From positions 17,280 to 81,279 of the forward strand of contig JAHBXY010000018.1 in NCBI GenBank assembly GCA_019636275.1: a DNA stretch of 64,000 nt, read 5' to 3'. The translations under genes were made by a program, and so were the position numbers. Each line of letters starts with the position of its first letter. Positions within the stretch are counted from its first letter, which is position 1. Positions 25,366 through 33,841 of the stretch are shown piece by piece. The notes beneath the pieces were generated by a model that ran no database searches, was not told the DNA's origin, and saw only the letters and a list, made by a program, of their open reading frames with translations. This DNA comes from Planctomycetota bacterium. Lineage in GTDB: Bacteria > Planctomycetota > J058.

Positions 25366-26505
25366 ATGTACGACCTCCTGGGCTACGCCTCGATGCTCAC
25401 GGACGGAGTGCGCCTCGCGGCGTACACGGAAGCCTTGCGCCGCGCCGTGCGGCCCGGCGACGTGGTCGTCGACCTTGGCGCGGGGCCCGGAGTTTTCGCG
25501 CTCTACGCGGCGCGCCTCGGCGCAGGGAAGGTCCACGGCGTCGACCCCACGCCGCTCGTCGCGCTCGGACGAGATGCGGCCAGGCGCGCCGGGCTCGACG
25601 GTCAGGTCGAGTTCCACCAGGCCCGCCTCGAGGAGCTCGAGCTTCCTGGGCGGGCGGACGTGATCGTCTCCGACCTGAGGGGGGTGCTGCCGCTGTTCGA
25701 GGGGCATCTGTCGACGCTGATGCACGCGCGCGACCACGTCCTGCGGCCGGGCGGGACGCTGATACCCGCCCAGGACCGACTCCGAGTCGCCGTGGGGGAG
25801 GCCTCCGAGGTCTACCGGGACCGTGTGACCGTCTGGACCTCGCAGGAGCTCGGCCTCTCCATGGAGGCGGCGCGGCGCTGCGCGGCGAACACCTGGTGCC
25901 GCGTCAAGCGCAACGAGGCCCGCGTCGTCTCGAGCGCGGAGACGTGGAGCACCCTCGACTACGCCTCGCTCCGCGACGTGAACGCGGCGGGGCGGGTGGA
26001 GCTGGTCGTCCCGCGACCGACCATGGGGCACGGACTGGTCGTCTGGTTCGAGACCACCCTGGTCCCCGAAGTGGAGTTCTCGACCGCCCCAGACCAGCCG
26101 GAGGCCGTCTACAACCGCGCCTTCTTCCCGTGGAACGAGCCCGTCGAGCTCGACATGGGAGCGCGGCTGTCCGTCCACCTGCGAGCTGACCTCGTTGGCC
26201 GCGACTACGTCTGGACCTGGACGACCGACATCGCACGGCCGGGACGGGCCGCCGTGCGCTTCGAGCAGGCGAGCTTCTTCGGTGACGTCCAGAGCCCGGA
26301 GGACGTGCGCCGCGCTGGCGAGTCCTACGCCCCCGACCTCACCGAGGATGGCGCGGTGGACCGCGCGATCCTCGTCGAGGTCGACGGACGGCGCACGAAC
26401 GGAGAGATCGCGCGGCGCCTGCGCGAGGCGTTCCCTGGCCGCTTCTCCGACCACGCCGCCGCCCTCCGGCGGGTGACGGAGCTGACGAGGCGCCTCGGGC
26501 GATGA
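25366..26505 (+). CDS. PRMT-like class I SAM methyltransferase with C-terminal PqqD-like segment, lasso tailoring candidate
   Basis: A 379-residue methyltransferase. SAM motif I is VVVDLGAGPGVFALYAARLG with VHGVDPT after it. The protein-arginine-methyltransferase architecture is visible: a double-E-loop equivalent SDLRGVLPLFEGHL in which the first Glu is Asp, then ARDHVLRPGGTLIPAQ, then a beta-barrel-like half. Residues from about 320 on (VEVDGRRTNGEIARRLREAFPG) look like a PqqD/winged-helix module. It starts two bases after the kinase stop, so it is almost certainly part of the lasso operon. The predicted core lacks Arg, so the target may be another residue, the leader, or a different protein. 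Confidence 0.82.
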   Translation: MYDLLGYASMLTDGVRLAAYTEALRRAVRPGDVVVDLGAGPGVFALYAARLGAGKVHGVDPTPLVALGRDAARRAGLDGQVEFHQARLEELELPGRADVIVSDLRGVLPLFEGHLSTLMHARDHVLRPGGTLIPAQDRLRVAVGEASEVYRDRVTVWTSQELGLSMEAARRCAANTWCRVKRNEARVVSSAETWSTLDYASLRDVNAAGRVELVVPRPTMGHGLVVWFETTLVPEVEFSTAPDQPEAVYNRAFFPWNEPVELDMGARLSVHLRADLVGRDYVWTWTTDIARPGRAAVRFEQASFFGDVQSPEDVRRAGESYAPDLTEDGAVDRAILVEVDGRRTNGEIARRLREAFPGRFSDHAAALRRVTELTRRLGR

Positions 26506-26757
26506 GCCGCGCCGCGCCGCGATCGGCCGGGGCTGCGTGGGGAGGAGACGAGGGACCGAGCGCAGAACGAGGAGTTCGCGCGCCCCGTCTCGACCTCTCG
26601 CGTCTCGAAGCACGCCGTCACCGTGACTGGCATACACGCAGCGTTCACGTGTGCGGCACCGACTCGACAGGCGCCTCATGCAGCGTGGCATGGTGATACT
26701 GTCTGGCGCGACTGCCTCCGGTGGTGGACGGCCCCTCGACCCAGGAGTCATGCGAAC
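26506..26757 (+). other. Non-coding gap after the lasso operon
   Basis: This 252-base gap separates the methyltransferase stop from the GT2 start. I see no convincing gene or hairpin terminator. GATACT at 26695-26700 could be a -10 box for the following GT2 gene, but no matching -35 is visible. The G+C content appears lower than in the flanking lasso genes. Confidence 0.4.
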
Positions 26758-27633
26758 GTGCTTGCATCAGTCATCATCACTACATACAAACGGCCTGCTT
26801 ACCTCTTCCGCGCGGTGTGCTCCGTGCTCGCGCAGTCGCTCACGGACTTCGAGGTGATCATCGTCGACGACTCCCCGGATTCTCCGTCGGAGGAGGCGAT
26901 CTCGTCGCTCCTGAGCGACCGTCGGATCCACTACCATCGCAACGAACGAAACCTCGGCGGCGGCGCATCGCGCAACGTGGGCCTCGAGTTCAGCACGGGC
27001 GAATACGTCTGCTTCCTCGACGACGACGACGTGTGGCTGCCCGACCGGCTGCTCCTTGCCGCTCGAGCGCTGCGGCCCTCGACCATCTGGTCGTCGGTGG
27101 GATGGGAGTGGCGGGAGGACGCGACCGGCCGCCTCGAGAAGCGGCGCGTCGCCAATCGAACAGGGCGGGTGGCTGGTCTGCCGCGTTGGATGCACAACAT
27201 AGCAGTGGACTACCTCGTGCAACGAGAGGTGGCCCTCACGTTGCCCACAAGTGAGACGCTCAACTACTACATCCCAATGGAGTTCATCTGCCGCTTGTTC
27301 AAGGTTGCGCCGCCGGTGTTCGTTCCCGAGGTGCTGATCTCTTGCCGCACGCACCCAGGCGAGCGCACAAGCACTCGATCGGCAAGAGCGAAACTCGATG
27401 ACATCGCCGCGATTCGCCGCCTTCATGGAGACCTGTTGGGATCCGACAGGGCAGCAGATGCGCACTTCCTCACGATCGAAGCGGCACTCCTCGAGGAGGA
27501 GGGCCACTGCATGGACGCAGCATTTCGGTATGCGCGCGCGGCCGCGCTCCGGCCGAATCTGAAGAATCCGATGCGGGGGGCGAGGGCAGGCGTGAAGGCG
27601 CTCCGGACGCTCGTTCGTAGCGGGCTTCCGTAA
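26758..27633 (+). CDS. Glycosyltransferase family 2
   Basis: A 291-residue GT2 enzyme starting at GTG 26758 (LASVIITTYKRPAYLFRAV), with AGGAG at 26743-26747 upstream. Motifs are VIIVDDSPDSPSEEAI, NLGGGASRNVGLEFSTGEYVCFLDDDDVW (DxD site) and IPMEFICRLF. The longer in-frame extension to 26623 has atypical, non-GT2 sequence and is rejected. It is flanked by 252 and 324 bases of non-coding DNA, and its codons are less G+C-biased than those of its neighbours. It may have entered the locus separately. Confidence 0.87.
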   Translation: MLASVIITTYKRPAYLFRAVCSVLAQSLTDFEVIIVDDSPDSPSEEAISSLLSDRRIHYHRNERNLGGGASRNVGLEFSTGEYVCFLDDDDVWLPDRLLLAARALRPSTIWSSVGWEWREDATGRLEKRRVANRTGRVAGLPRWMHNIAVDYLVQREVALTLPTSETLNYYIPMEFICRLFKVAPPVFVPEVLISCRTHPGERTSTRSARAKLDDIAAIRRLHGDLLGSDRAADAHFLTIEAALLEEEGHCMDAAFRYARAAALRPNLKNPMRGARAGVKALRTLVRSGLP

Positions 27634-27957
27634 CCTCCCTCGTCACCTACACCTCTTGCTGCGCCCCGGACTCGGCCAACACCTCGCCTCTGAGAAGTTC
27701 GGCACGACTGCGCGGGGGCCACTACGACGCTGGCTGGTCAGTCGCGCAGGAACCAGGTACCACGCGCTCAAGGGTCTCCGAACCGGTGATAGAATCCGTT
27801 GGACCCCGGTCCACAGAGACGTCCAATCGACGCTCCTGGGGCTCTCAAGGTGGGATGCCGCTCGTAAGAGCGTGACTCACGGGTCGCGAGACCACGGTCC
27901 TGCGGTGACCGCGTGCGGCGCTCGCCTCGGTCACCAGGGGTCGGAGTCGGATCGATC
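27634..27957 (+). other. Intergenic region, 324 bases
   Basis: No open frame here has protein-like composition. TAGAAT at 27790-27795 is a good -10 match, but the -35 position (CTCAAG) is poor. It is a possible promoter for the flippase gene. No hairpin with a T-run was found. Otherwise I see nothing in it. Confidence 0.4.
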
Positions 27958-29445
27958 GTGACGTCGGAGTCGGAGAGCACGAAGCCCTGGCTGGAGGAGA
28001 ATCGTCGGCGCGCGGCGACCGGCATGGTCTGGACGACCGGGGCCCAGCTCGTGGGCCATGGCTTCGCGATCGCCTCGAAGCTGCTCCTCGCTCGACTCCT
28101 TGTTCCGGCGGACTTCGGCCTGGTCGCGATGGCGGCGGTCGTCATCTCGTTCCTGGAGCTGCTGTCGGGACTGGGTATCCCGGCCGCTTTGGTCCAGACA
28201 CGGGAGCTCGACGAGACCACGAAGTCGAGCGCGCTCTGGGCGGCCCTCGCGCAGGGCGTCGGCCTGGCGGCGCTGGGCATCATCGCGTCTCCCTTGATCG
28301 CCGACGGCTTCGGCGCCGTGGAGCTCGTCCCGATCTTGAAGGCGCTGCTCGTGGGCGGCGCGATCACCGCTCCGCTAGGAGTCCTCGAGTCGCTGTTCCT
28401 TCGCGGACTCGAGTTCCGCCTCGTGGCCATGCGGAAGGTCCTGGGGAACGTGCTGGGCGGAGCACTGGCCATTGCTCTGGCGCTCGCCGGGTTCGGGGTC
28501 TGGGCCCTCGTGGCGGGGCGCCTGATGACGTCGGCGGCGGCCCTGATCCTGGTACTGATGGCCACCACCTGGCGCCCCCGGCTCGTCTTCTCGCTCTCCG
28601 CCCTGCGGCCGCTCACGGGGTTCGGCTTCGGCATGACCGGCGTCGGGCTCATCCTCGCTGTCGGTCGCCAGCTCCCGGCCGTCCTGATCGGCCGGCTGCT
28701 GGGGAGCGAGGCCCTCGGGCTGTTCAACCTGGCGCAGCAGGTCATTCTCCTTCCGCTGCAGTCCATCGCTCGCCCCATGGCCTTCGTGCTCTTCCCCGTG
28801 TTCTCCCGCCTCCGGGAGCAGCCGGAGGAGCGGCTCGCGACCTTCGTGCGCTGGCAGTTCGTGATCGTCGCCCTGGGGATCACGGCCCCCGCGCTCGCCG
28901 TCGCTCTGGGCCCGTTAGCCGTCGATACGATCCTGGGCGCGCGCTGGGAGGACGCCGGGAGCGTCGTCCAGGTGATGGCGATCCCCGCAGTGGCGCGGTT
29001 GGGCGTGTCGTCCCTCGGGGCGGGCCTCGGCGCCGCGGGGCTCGTGCGAGTCAACCTCCTCTGGACCGCAGCGATCCTGTTGCTCGAGGGAGCAGGCCTG
29101 CTGGTCGGCATCAGGGCCGGGCTCTTCGCGGCCGCCCTGGGCTGGTCGATCGGATCGCTGCTGACGGCGGGCGTCGTCGGGACCTTCCTTGCGGCTCGTT
29201 ACCTCGACGTTCCCGTGCAAGCCCAGCTTCGCCCCTTCGCCCTCGTCGCGCTCCCGGCGGTCGTCCTCGCCGTGACGGCCTGGGTCGTCGCGCAGGCGCT
29301 GATCGGGGCACCGGCGCTCGTGCAGCTCCTGGTGGCTTGTCCGGCGGGCGTCATCGCTTATGCCGTGAGCCTCAGGCTCGTGGCCCCGATCGAGACGGGC
29401 TGGATGGTCCGCGGCGCGTGGAGCAGGCTGCGTGGCCTTCGGTGA
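27958..29445 (+). CDS. wzx: Wzx-type lipopolysaccharide/exopolysaccharide flippase (WzxC-like, MOP superfamily)
   Basis: A 495-residue integral membrane protein with about 12-14 helices. The N-terminal region RRRAATGMVWTTGAQLVGHGFAI leads into KLLLARLLVPADFGLVAMAAVVISFLELLSGLG, typical of the WzxC/polysaccharide_synt family. LGLFNLAQQVILLPLQSIARP and FPVFSRLR in the middle are also characteristic. It should flip undecaprenyl-linked repeat units to the periplasm for Wzy-dependent polymerisation. The start is GTG 27958. The next gene, a GT4, begins 72 bases downstream. Confidence 0.92.
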   Translation: MTSESESTKPWLEENRRRAATGMVWTTGAQLVGHGFAIASKLLLARLLVPADFGLVAMAAVVISFLELLSGLGIPAALVQTRELDETTKSSALWAALAQGVGLAALGIIASPLIADGFGAVELVPILKALLVGGAITAPLGVLESLFLRGLEFRLVAMRKVLGNVLGGALAIALALAGFGVWALVAGRLMTSAAALILVLMATTWRPRLVFSLSALRPLTGFGFGMTGVGLILAVGRQLPAVLIGRLLGSEALGLFNLAQQVILLPLQSIARPMAFVLFPVFSRLREQPEERLATFVRWQFVIVALGITAPALAVALGPLAVDTILGARWEDAGSVVQVMAIPAVARLGVSSLGAGLGAAGLVRVNLLWTAAILLLEGAGLLVGIRAGLFAAALGWSIGSLLTAGVVGTFLAARYLDVPVQAQLRPFALVALPAVVLAVTAWVVAQALIGAPALVQLLVACPAGVIAYAVSLRLVAPIETGWMVRGAWSRLRGLR

Positions 29446-29517
29446 CCTCGACTTGGTGATGGACGACGGGTCGTGCGCGCGCTGGCCTCGGTGTGAGGCG
29501 GAGGAGCGTGGCTCCAA

Positions 29518-30669
29518 TTGAAGGTCCTCTACGTCATCGATTCCTTGGGCCCTGGTGGAGCTGAGCGCTCCCTCGTCGAGATGCTCCCGCCCCTCGAGCG
29601 GGGCGGTGTGCAGCCCACCGTCGTGTGCTTCAAACGCGCCTCGGTGGGGTTCGAGTCGGAGGTGCGAGTCAACGTCAAGCACCTCAGCGGCCCCGGAAGG
29701 CTCGCCAAAATGGCCCAGTTGCGGCGACTGACTGCCGTCGGGAGGTACGACCTCGTCCACACCACCCTGTTCGAGTCGGACGTGTTCGGGCGCTCGGCGC
29801 TGGCCGGCCTCGGCGTGCCAATCCTGACGAGCCTGGTCAACATGCCGCCCGCGCCGGGTCACTTACGAGGGGGGGCGAGGGTCCGGCTCAAGCACGCAGC
29901 CGCGAGGGCGCTCGAGCGAGCGACCGGAGCGCTATTCGCCTGCCACTTCCACGCCATCACGGACGCCGTGAAGGAAGCGGCGGTAGGCCACCTCCATGTC
30001 CCCCGGGAGAAGATCACCGTGATCTACCGCGGACGAGATCAGCAACGCCTGGGCCGCCGGACGGCCGCGCGCCGCGAGCAGCTCCGCCGCCGCATCGGCG
30101 TCCCCGAGGACGCCTTCGTCGTGCTCTCCGTGGGCCGTCAGGAGCCCCAGAAGGGGCAGCGCGTCCTGATCGAGGCGTTGTCTCGGCTCCTCGCGGCGGT
30201 GCCGCACGCCCTGCTCCTGGTCGCGGGCCGTGAGGGCAACGCCACGCCGGACCTCCGCGAGGCCGTCGAGCGCGCCGGAGTCGCTGCGGCGGTGCGGTTC
30301 CTGGGGCACGTCGACGCAGCGCCGGACCTCCTGGCCGCGTGCGACGTCTTCGCGTTCCCTTCCCTCTGGGAGGGGCTGGGCGGCGCGATCATCGAGGCCA
30401 TGGCCCTGGAGGCTCCCTGCGTCGCGAGCGATCTGCCGCCGATCCGAGAGGTGACGGGGGGTGGACGAGCTGCGCTCCTCGTTCCTCCCGGGGACTCCGG
30501 CGCGCTCGCACAGGCGATCGCCCGCGTGCACGCGGAGCCGGAGCTCGCTCGGCGCCTCGCAGGCGCGGGAAGGTCGACGTACACGGAGCGCTTCACGCTC
30601 CAGGCGAGCGTCGAGGCCATGCTCGTGCTCTACGAGCGGCTCACGTCGGAGGACCCCCGCCGGCGGTGA
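29518..30669 (+). CDS. Glycosyltransferase family 4
   Basis: A 383-residue GT-B enzyme. KVLYVIDSLGPGGAERSLVEML is the classic GT4 N-terminus. VVLSVGRQEPQKGQRVLIEAL opens the donor domain, and FPSLWEGLGGAIIEAMALEAP supplies the E-x7-E motif. The start is TTG 29518, preceded by GGCGGAGGAG at 29498-29507; no ATG or GTG fits better. It ends 101 bases from the convergent deacetylase gene. Confidence 0.9.
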   Translation: MKVLYVIDSLGPGGAERSLVEMLPPLERGGVQPTVVCFKRASVGFESEVRVNVKHLSGPGRLAKMAQLRRLTAVGRYDLVHTTLFESDVFGRSALAGLGVPILTSLVNMPPAPGHLRGGARVRLKHAAARALERATGALFACHFHAITDAVKEAAVGHLHVPREKITVIYRGRDQQRLGRRTAARREQLRRRIGVPEDAFVVLSVGRQEPQKGQRVLIEALSRLLAAVPHALLLVAGREGNATPDLREAVERAGVAAAVRFLGHVDAAPDLLAACDVFAFPSLWEGLGGAIIEAMALEAPCVASDLPPIREVTGGGRAALLVPPGDSGALAQAIARVHAEPELARRLAGAGRSTYTERFTLQASVEAMLVLYERLTSEDPRRR

Positions 30670-30741
30670 ACCCGGCCCGAACCTCAGGGCACCTCGAGGT
30701 CTCGGGCGAGCCGACTGACCGTGACGCGCTGACGGGCGAGT

Positions 30742-30755
30742 GGGTGAGCTCACCC
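30742..30755. repeat. 14-base perfect palindrome between convergent genes
   Basis: GGGTGAGCTCACCC reads identically on both strands and lies in the 101-base space between the convergent ends of the GT4 and deacetylase genes. It lacks a loop and T-run, so it is not a convincing terminator. It could be a protein-binding site or chance. Confidence 0.3.
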
Positions 30756-30770
30756 CGCGATCGACGCCGG

Positions 30771-31559
30771 TCACCCGCGCCGCGAGCGGATGGGCTGAAA
30801 CCTCGTCGAGAGCCACTCTTCGAGCCAGACTCCGGCCGAGAGGAGCTCCAGGGCGTCGGGAGGGCCGTCGCGGCGGACCGGCACCCTCTCCAGCTGCCAT
30901 GGCGACCACCTCGCCGCGGTCAGCTTGCGGCCGCCTCGTACCACCGCCGTCGCGTACCGCTCGCGCACCAGCGGCTCGAGCCAGGGCGCGCTCCGGCCGC
31001 GGGGGTAGCAGAAGCTCGTCACAGGCCGGCCGAGCTCGTCCTCGAGCCTCGCGCGCGAGCGGGTCAGCTCGTCCCGCGCGCTCCGTGGGTCGAGCCGCGC
31101 CAGGTCGCGATGGGAGCAGGTGTGCGAGCCGACCTCCAGGAGGCCCGTCGCCGTGGCCTCGCGGAGCGCGTCCCAGCTGCACGGGCGCAGGCGCTCGGCG
31201 CCGCGCAGGGGAGGCGCCCCGCGCCCGTCGACGAAGTCGGTCGGGACGTAGAGCACCGCCGGGACCCCCAGCCCGCAGAGGACGGGCCAGGCGAGGTCGA
31301 AGAAGTTGGCGAACGCGTCGTCGAAGGTCACCACGACCCGGGTTCCCTGTGACCCTGTGACGAGGTGCTCCAGCGCGTCCCTCAGGGTGCTGGCGAGCGG
31401 GCGGAGCTGCTCCATGTGCGCGCGGAAGCGGTCGAACGGGATGTCCACGGCGGAGTCTATCCCACCGTCGATGAGATGGTAGGTCACGACGACGACCCCA
31501 TGCTCGGCCCTGGGGAGCCAGCGGTTGGCCTCGTGTATCAGGCGGCGGGCCCAGCTCAC
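30771..31559 (-). CDS. NodB-type polysaccharide deacetylase
   Basis: A 262-residue carbohydrate esterase family 4 protein. VVVTYHLIDGG is followed by VVVTFDDAFANFFDLA, carrying the catalytic Asp and metal Asp near residue 72. VGSHTCSHRDLARLD has both metal-binding His residues near 147, and SFCYPRG is the third motif. It would N-deacetylate an amino sugar in the polymer, or act on a glycolipid. The start is GTG 31559 within a GTGA overlap with the membrane-protein gene. No signal peptide is obvious, so its site of action is uncertain. Confidence 0.88.
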   Translation of the reverse strand: MSWARRLIHEANRWLPRAEHGVVVVTYHLIDGGIDSAVDIPFDRFRAHMEQLRPLASTLRDALEHLVTGSQGTRVVVTFDDAFANFFDLAWPVLCGLGVPAVLYVPTDFVDGRGAPPLRGAERLRPCSWDALREATATGLLEVGSHTCSHRDLARLDPRSARDELTRSRARLEDELGRPVTSFCYPRGRSAPWLEPLVRERYATAVVRGGRKLTAARWSPWQLERVPVRRDGPPDALELLSAGVWLEEWLSTRFQPIRSRRG

Positions 31560-32785
31560 GTGTGGGACCTCAGGCGGTCGTGACGGGAGCGGAGGCCCGG
31601 TCGGGGAGGCGGTGGAGCTTGCTCCGGCCCAGACCGCGCGGCGAAGAGGGTCAAGAGCAGCGCCACGACCGTGACCCGCTGGCGGGCCAGGATGCCCAGG
31701 TTGAAGAAGGTCATGCCGTAGGCCACAGCGAGCAGGAGTGCGCAGGGCAGGGCGAAGCGGAGGGCGCGATGCTCCTGCCAGCCGCGCAGGGTGGTCAAGA
31801 GCTCGCCCCGCTTGAGCCATACGACCGTCCAGAGGACGACGAGCTCGAGCGCCGCCAGGGCGAGCCCGGGCGTGCGCGCCTCCCAGGGGAAGGGGCGGAA
31901 GAGCACGTTCAGGAGCCCCAAAGGCAGGGCGGCGGGGCCGGAGAGCACCTCGATGCTGCTGCCGCCGCGGACCGTCCGCTGCCCGGCGACCTCCACGAAC
32001 GCCTGCACCTGCTCGACCTCGGTCGGGTCGAAGCCGAAGCTGGTCCCCGCCCGCAGCACCAGGACCACCGCTGCGCAGCCGAGCGCCGCGAGCTTGGCGA
32101 TCCGCGCCTTGGTCCACTCGGTCCCCGGCGCCACCTCGGCGAACACCAGTGCCAGGCCCGCGAGGGCGGCGATATGCGGGCGCACGAGCCCTGCGACGAT
32201 CAGGCCGGCGAGCAACGACCACCAGCGCACGCGCCCTGCCGTGCCCACGTACCCGCGCATGACGAGCCCGAGCCCGAGCAAGAGGAGCGCCTCCTTGCCC
32301 ACGCTCGAGGGCCAGAACCAGAGGGAGGGGCTGACAGCCAGGGCGAGGAGACACATCCGGTGGTCGCCCTGCGGCGCGGCCTCTTGCACGGCCCGGAACA
32401 CGCACCAGAGGCCCACGAGGGACAGGAGCGAGAAGAACAGGAACTCGCCGAGCATCGTCGGGCCGATGAGGAGGATGACCCCACCCGACACCATCTTCAC
32501 GAATGGCGTGCTCCAGTAGTAGGCCGGGTCGATGAAGCTGAAGTCGAGCTCACGGAGCCTGGCGGCGATCCGGACGCCGTTTCCGTAGTAACCCGTGGCG
32601 TCGCCCACGCCGCGGTAGACGTTGAACAGGACCCAGTACCGGAGGCAGGAGCCGACCACCCGCAGCGCGAGCGCCAACCAGAGCAGGCGGGCGAGGGCGG
32701 GGTCGAGCCGGCGGCCGACCCACGCCACGACGAGCGCCGCCGCCGAGAGGACCGCCAGGAACGCGAGGAGCTCGTACTCGGTCAC
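31556..32785 (-). CDS. Polytopic membrane protein of unknown function in glycan locus
   Basis: A 409-residue protein with about ten predicted transmembrane helices and a periplasm-type loop after helix 2 that contains YRGVGDATGYYGNGVRIAARL. LWFWPSSVGKEALLLLGLGL in the middle and FNLGILARQRVTVVALLL near the C-terminus recall polysaccharide polymerase or EpsG-like proteins. I do not recognise a named family. It starts directly after the stop of the GNAT gene and overlaps the deacetylase gene by four bases. It is a candidate repeat-unit polymerase or membrane glycosyltransferase of this sub-operon. Confidence 0.7.
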   Translation of the reverse strand: MTEYELLAFLAVLSAAALVVAWVGRRLDPALARLLWLALALRVVGSCLRYWVLFNVYRGVGDATGYYGNGVRIAARLRELDFSFIDPAYYWSTPFVKMVSGGVILLIGPTMLGEFLFFSLLSLVGLWCVFRAVQEAAPQGDHRMCLLALAVSPSLWFWPSSVGKEALLLLGLGLVMRGYVGTAGRVRWWSLLAGLIVAGLVRPHIAALAGLALVFAEVAPGTEWTKARIAKLAALGCAAVVLVLRAGTSFGFDPTEVEQVQAFVEVAGQRTVRGGSSIEVLSGPAALPLGLLNVLFRPFPWEARTPGLALAALELVVLWTVVWLKRGELLTTLRGWQEHRALRFALPCALLLAVAYGMTFFNLGILARQRVTVVALLLTLFAARSGPEQAPPPPRPGLRSRHDRLRSHT

Positions 32786-33841
32786 TCAGAACAGCTCGAG
32801 GTCGCCCGCGGAGAGCCGCCAGGCCCGGGTCGCCGCCAGGTGGTCGAGCGACTCCCGGAGCGGCCTGAAGGTGAGCAAGGGCGAGGCGCCGAGCAGCGGC
32901 GCGAAGCCCGCGAGCGCCAAGGCCGCGCCGGTCGGGCTGCGCGCGGGTGCCGCGGCGAGGAGGTAGTCGGCCGCGAGGTCCCGGGCGAGCGATCGGAGGG
33001 CCGCGGCCGCGGCGCGGACCCCGTCCGCAGTGTCAGCGTGCAGGAGCTCGCAGGCGAGCCCCTCGCGGAGGCCGAACCGCAGGCCGGACCGCGCGATCGC
33101 GAGCGCCCGCCCGGCCTCGTCGAACCAGCAGCGGTAGGTCGCGGTGGGCGTGTCGGCGTAGCGCCAGCGGAGGAAGGCGGCCGTCCGGCGGGTCTCGAGG
33201 CGGTCGGCGTCGCGCGCCGCGAGCGCGTCCAGCAGCGCGAGGGCGCGCGGGTCGTCGAGGACCTCGCCGACGGAGCGGCCGGCGTCCCCGGCCGCCGACC
33301 CGGGCCCGGACGCCGACCCGGGCCAGGAGCGCCCGCCGAGCCGCGCGAGTCCGCCGCGCAGGAGGGCACCCGGGCGGAGCGGCTTGACCCACAGGGTCAT
33401 CCGGCCCACGGGGCGCCAGCCCATCTTCAGGTAGCCCGGTAGGCTCTGCCCGTTGGGGGTGTTGAAGACGAAGTCGACGCCCTCCGCCTGGACGGCCGTC
33501 AAGAGGTCGCGGGTCAGCCTCGTGAACAGCCCGGCGCCGCGCCAGTCCGGGTGCACGGCCGTGTCGACGGCCCGGACGGCGCGCAGGAGCCCGCCGCCGC
33601 GGCGCCACTCCCAGCGCAGGAAGGCGCGCAGCCCGACGACCCGGCCCTCGGGAGTGACCGCCACGAGGCATGGCGAGGGCCCGGCTGGGTTCGCCTCGTG
33701 CTTCCAGCGCCATACCCTCTCGTCGAACGGGAACCGCCGCTCCCGGGCCATGGACACGCGAAGCAGCTCGAGGACCCCCGGGAGGTCCTCGGGCCGGGCG
33801 GACCGGATCGTCGTCGCCCCGGCCGCGGTCGAGGCGCTCAC
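32786..33841 (-). CDS. GNAT-family N-acetyltransferase
   Basis: A 351-residue protein. The N-terminal GNAT domain shows TIRSARPEDLPGVLELL, CLVAVTPEGRVVGLRAF, and the acetyl-CoA-binding VDTAVHPDWRGAGLFTRLTRDLL (motif A), followed by FVFNTPNGQSLPGYLKMGW. The C-terminal half (FLRWRYADTPTATYRCWF onward) resembles the second lobe of double-domain GNAT proteins from polysaccharide loci. It could acetylate an amino sugar. GTG 33841 overlaps the GT4 stop (GTGA). Confidence 0.85.
   Translation of the reverse strand: MSASTAAGATTIRSARPEDLPGVLELLRVSMARERRFPFDERVWRWKHEANPAGPSPCLVAVTPEGRVVGLRAFLRWEWRRGGGLLRAVRAVDTAVHPDWRGAGLFTRLTRDLLTAVQAEGVDFVFNTPNGQSLPGYLKMGWRPVGRMTLWVKPLRPGALLRGGLARLGGRSWPGSASGPGSAAGDAGRSVGEVLDDPRALALLDALAARDADRLETRRTAAFLRWRYADTPTATYRCWFDEAGRALAIARSGLRFGLREGLACELLHADTADGVRAAAAALRSLARDLAADYLLAAAPARSPTGAALALAGFAPLLGASPLLTFRPLRESLDHLAATRAWRLSAGDLELF

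Noticed and set aside
26623..26757. N-terminal extension of the GT2 protein from GTG 26623
   Set aside because: The extra 45 residues are unlike GT2 sequence; GTG 26758 with AGGAG upstream begins exactly at the conserved strand.
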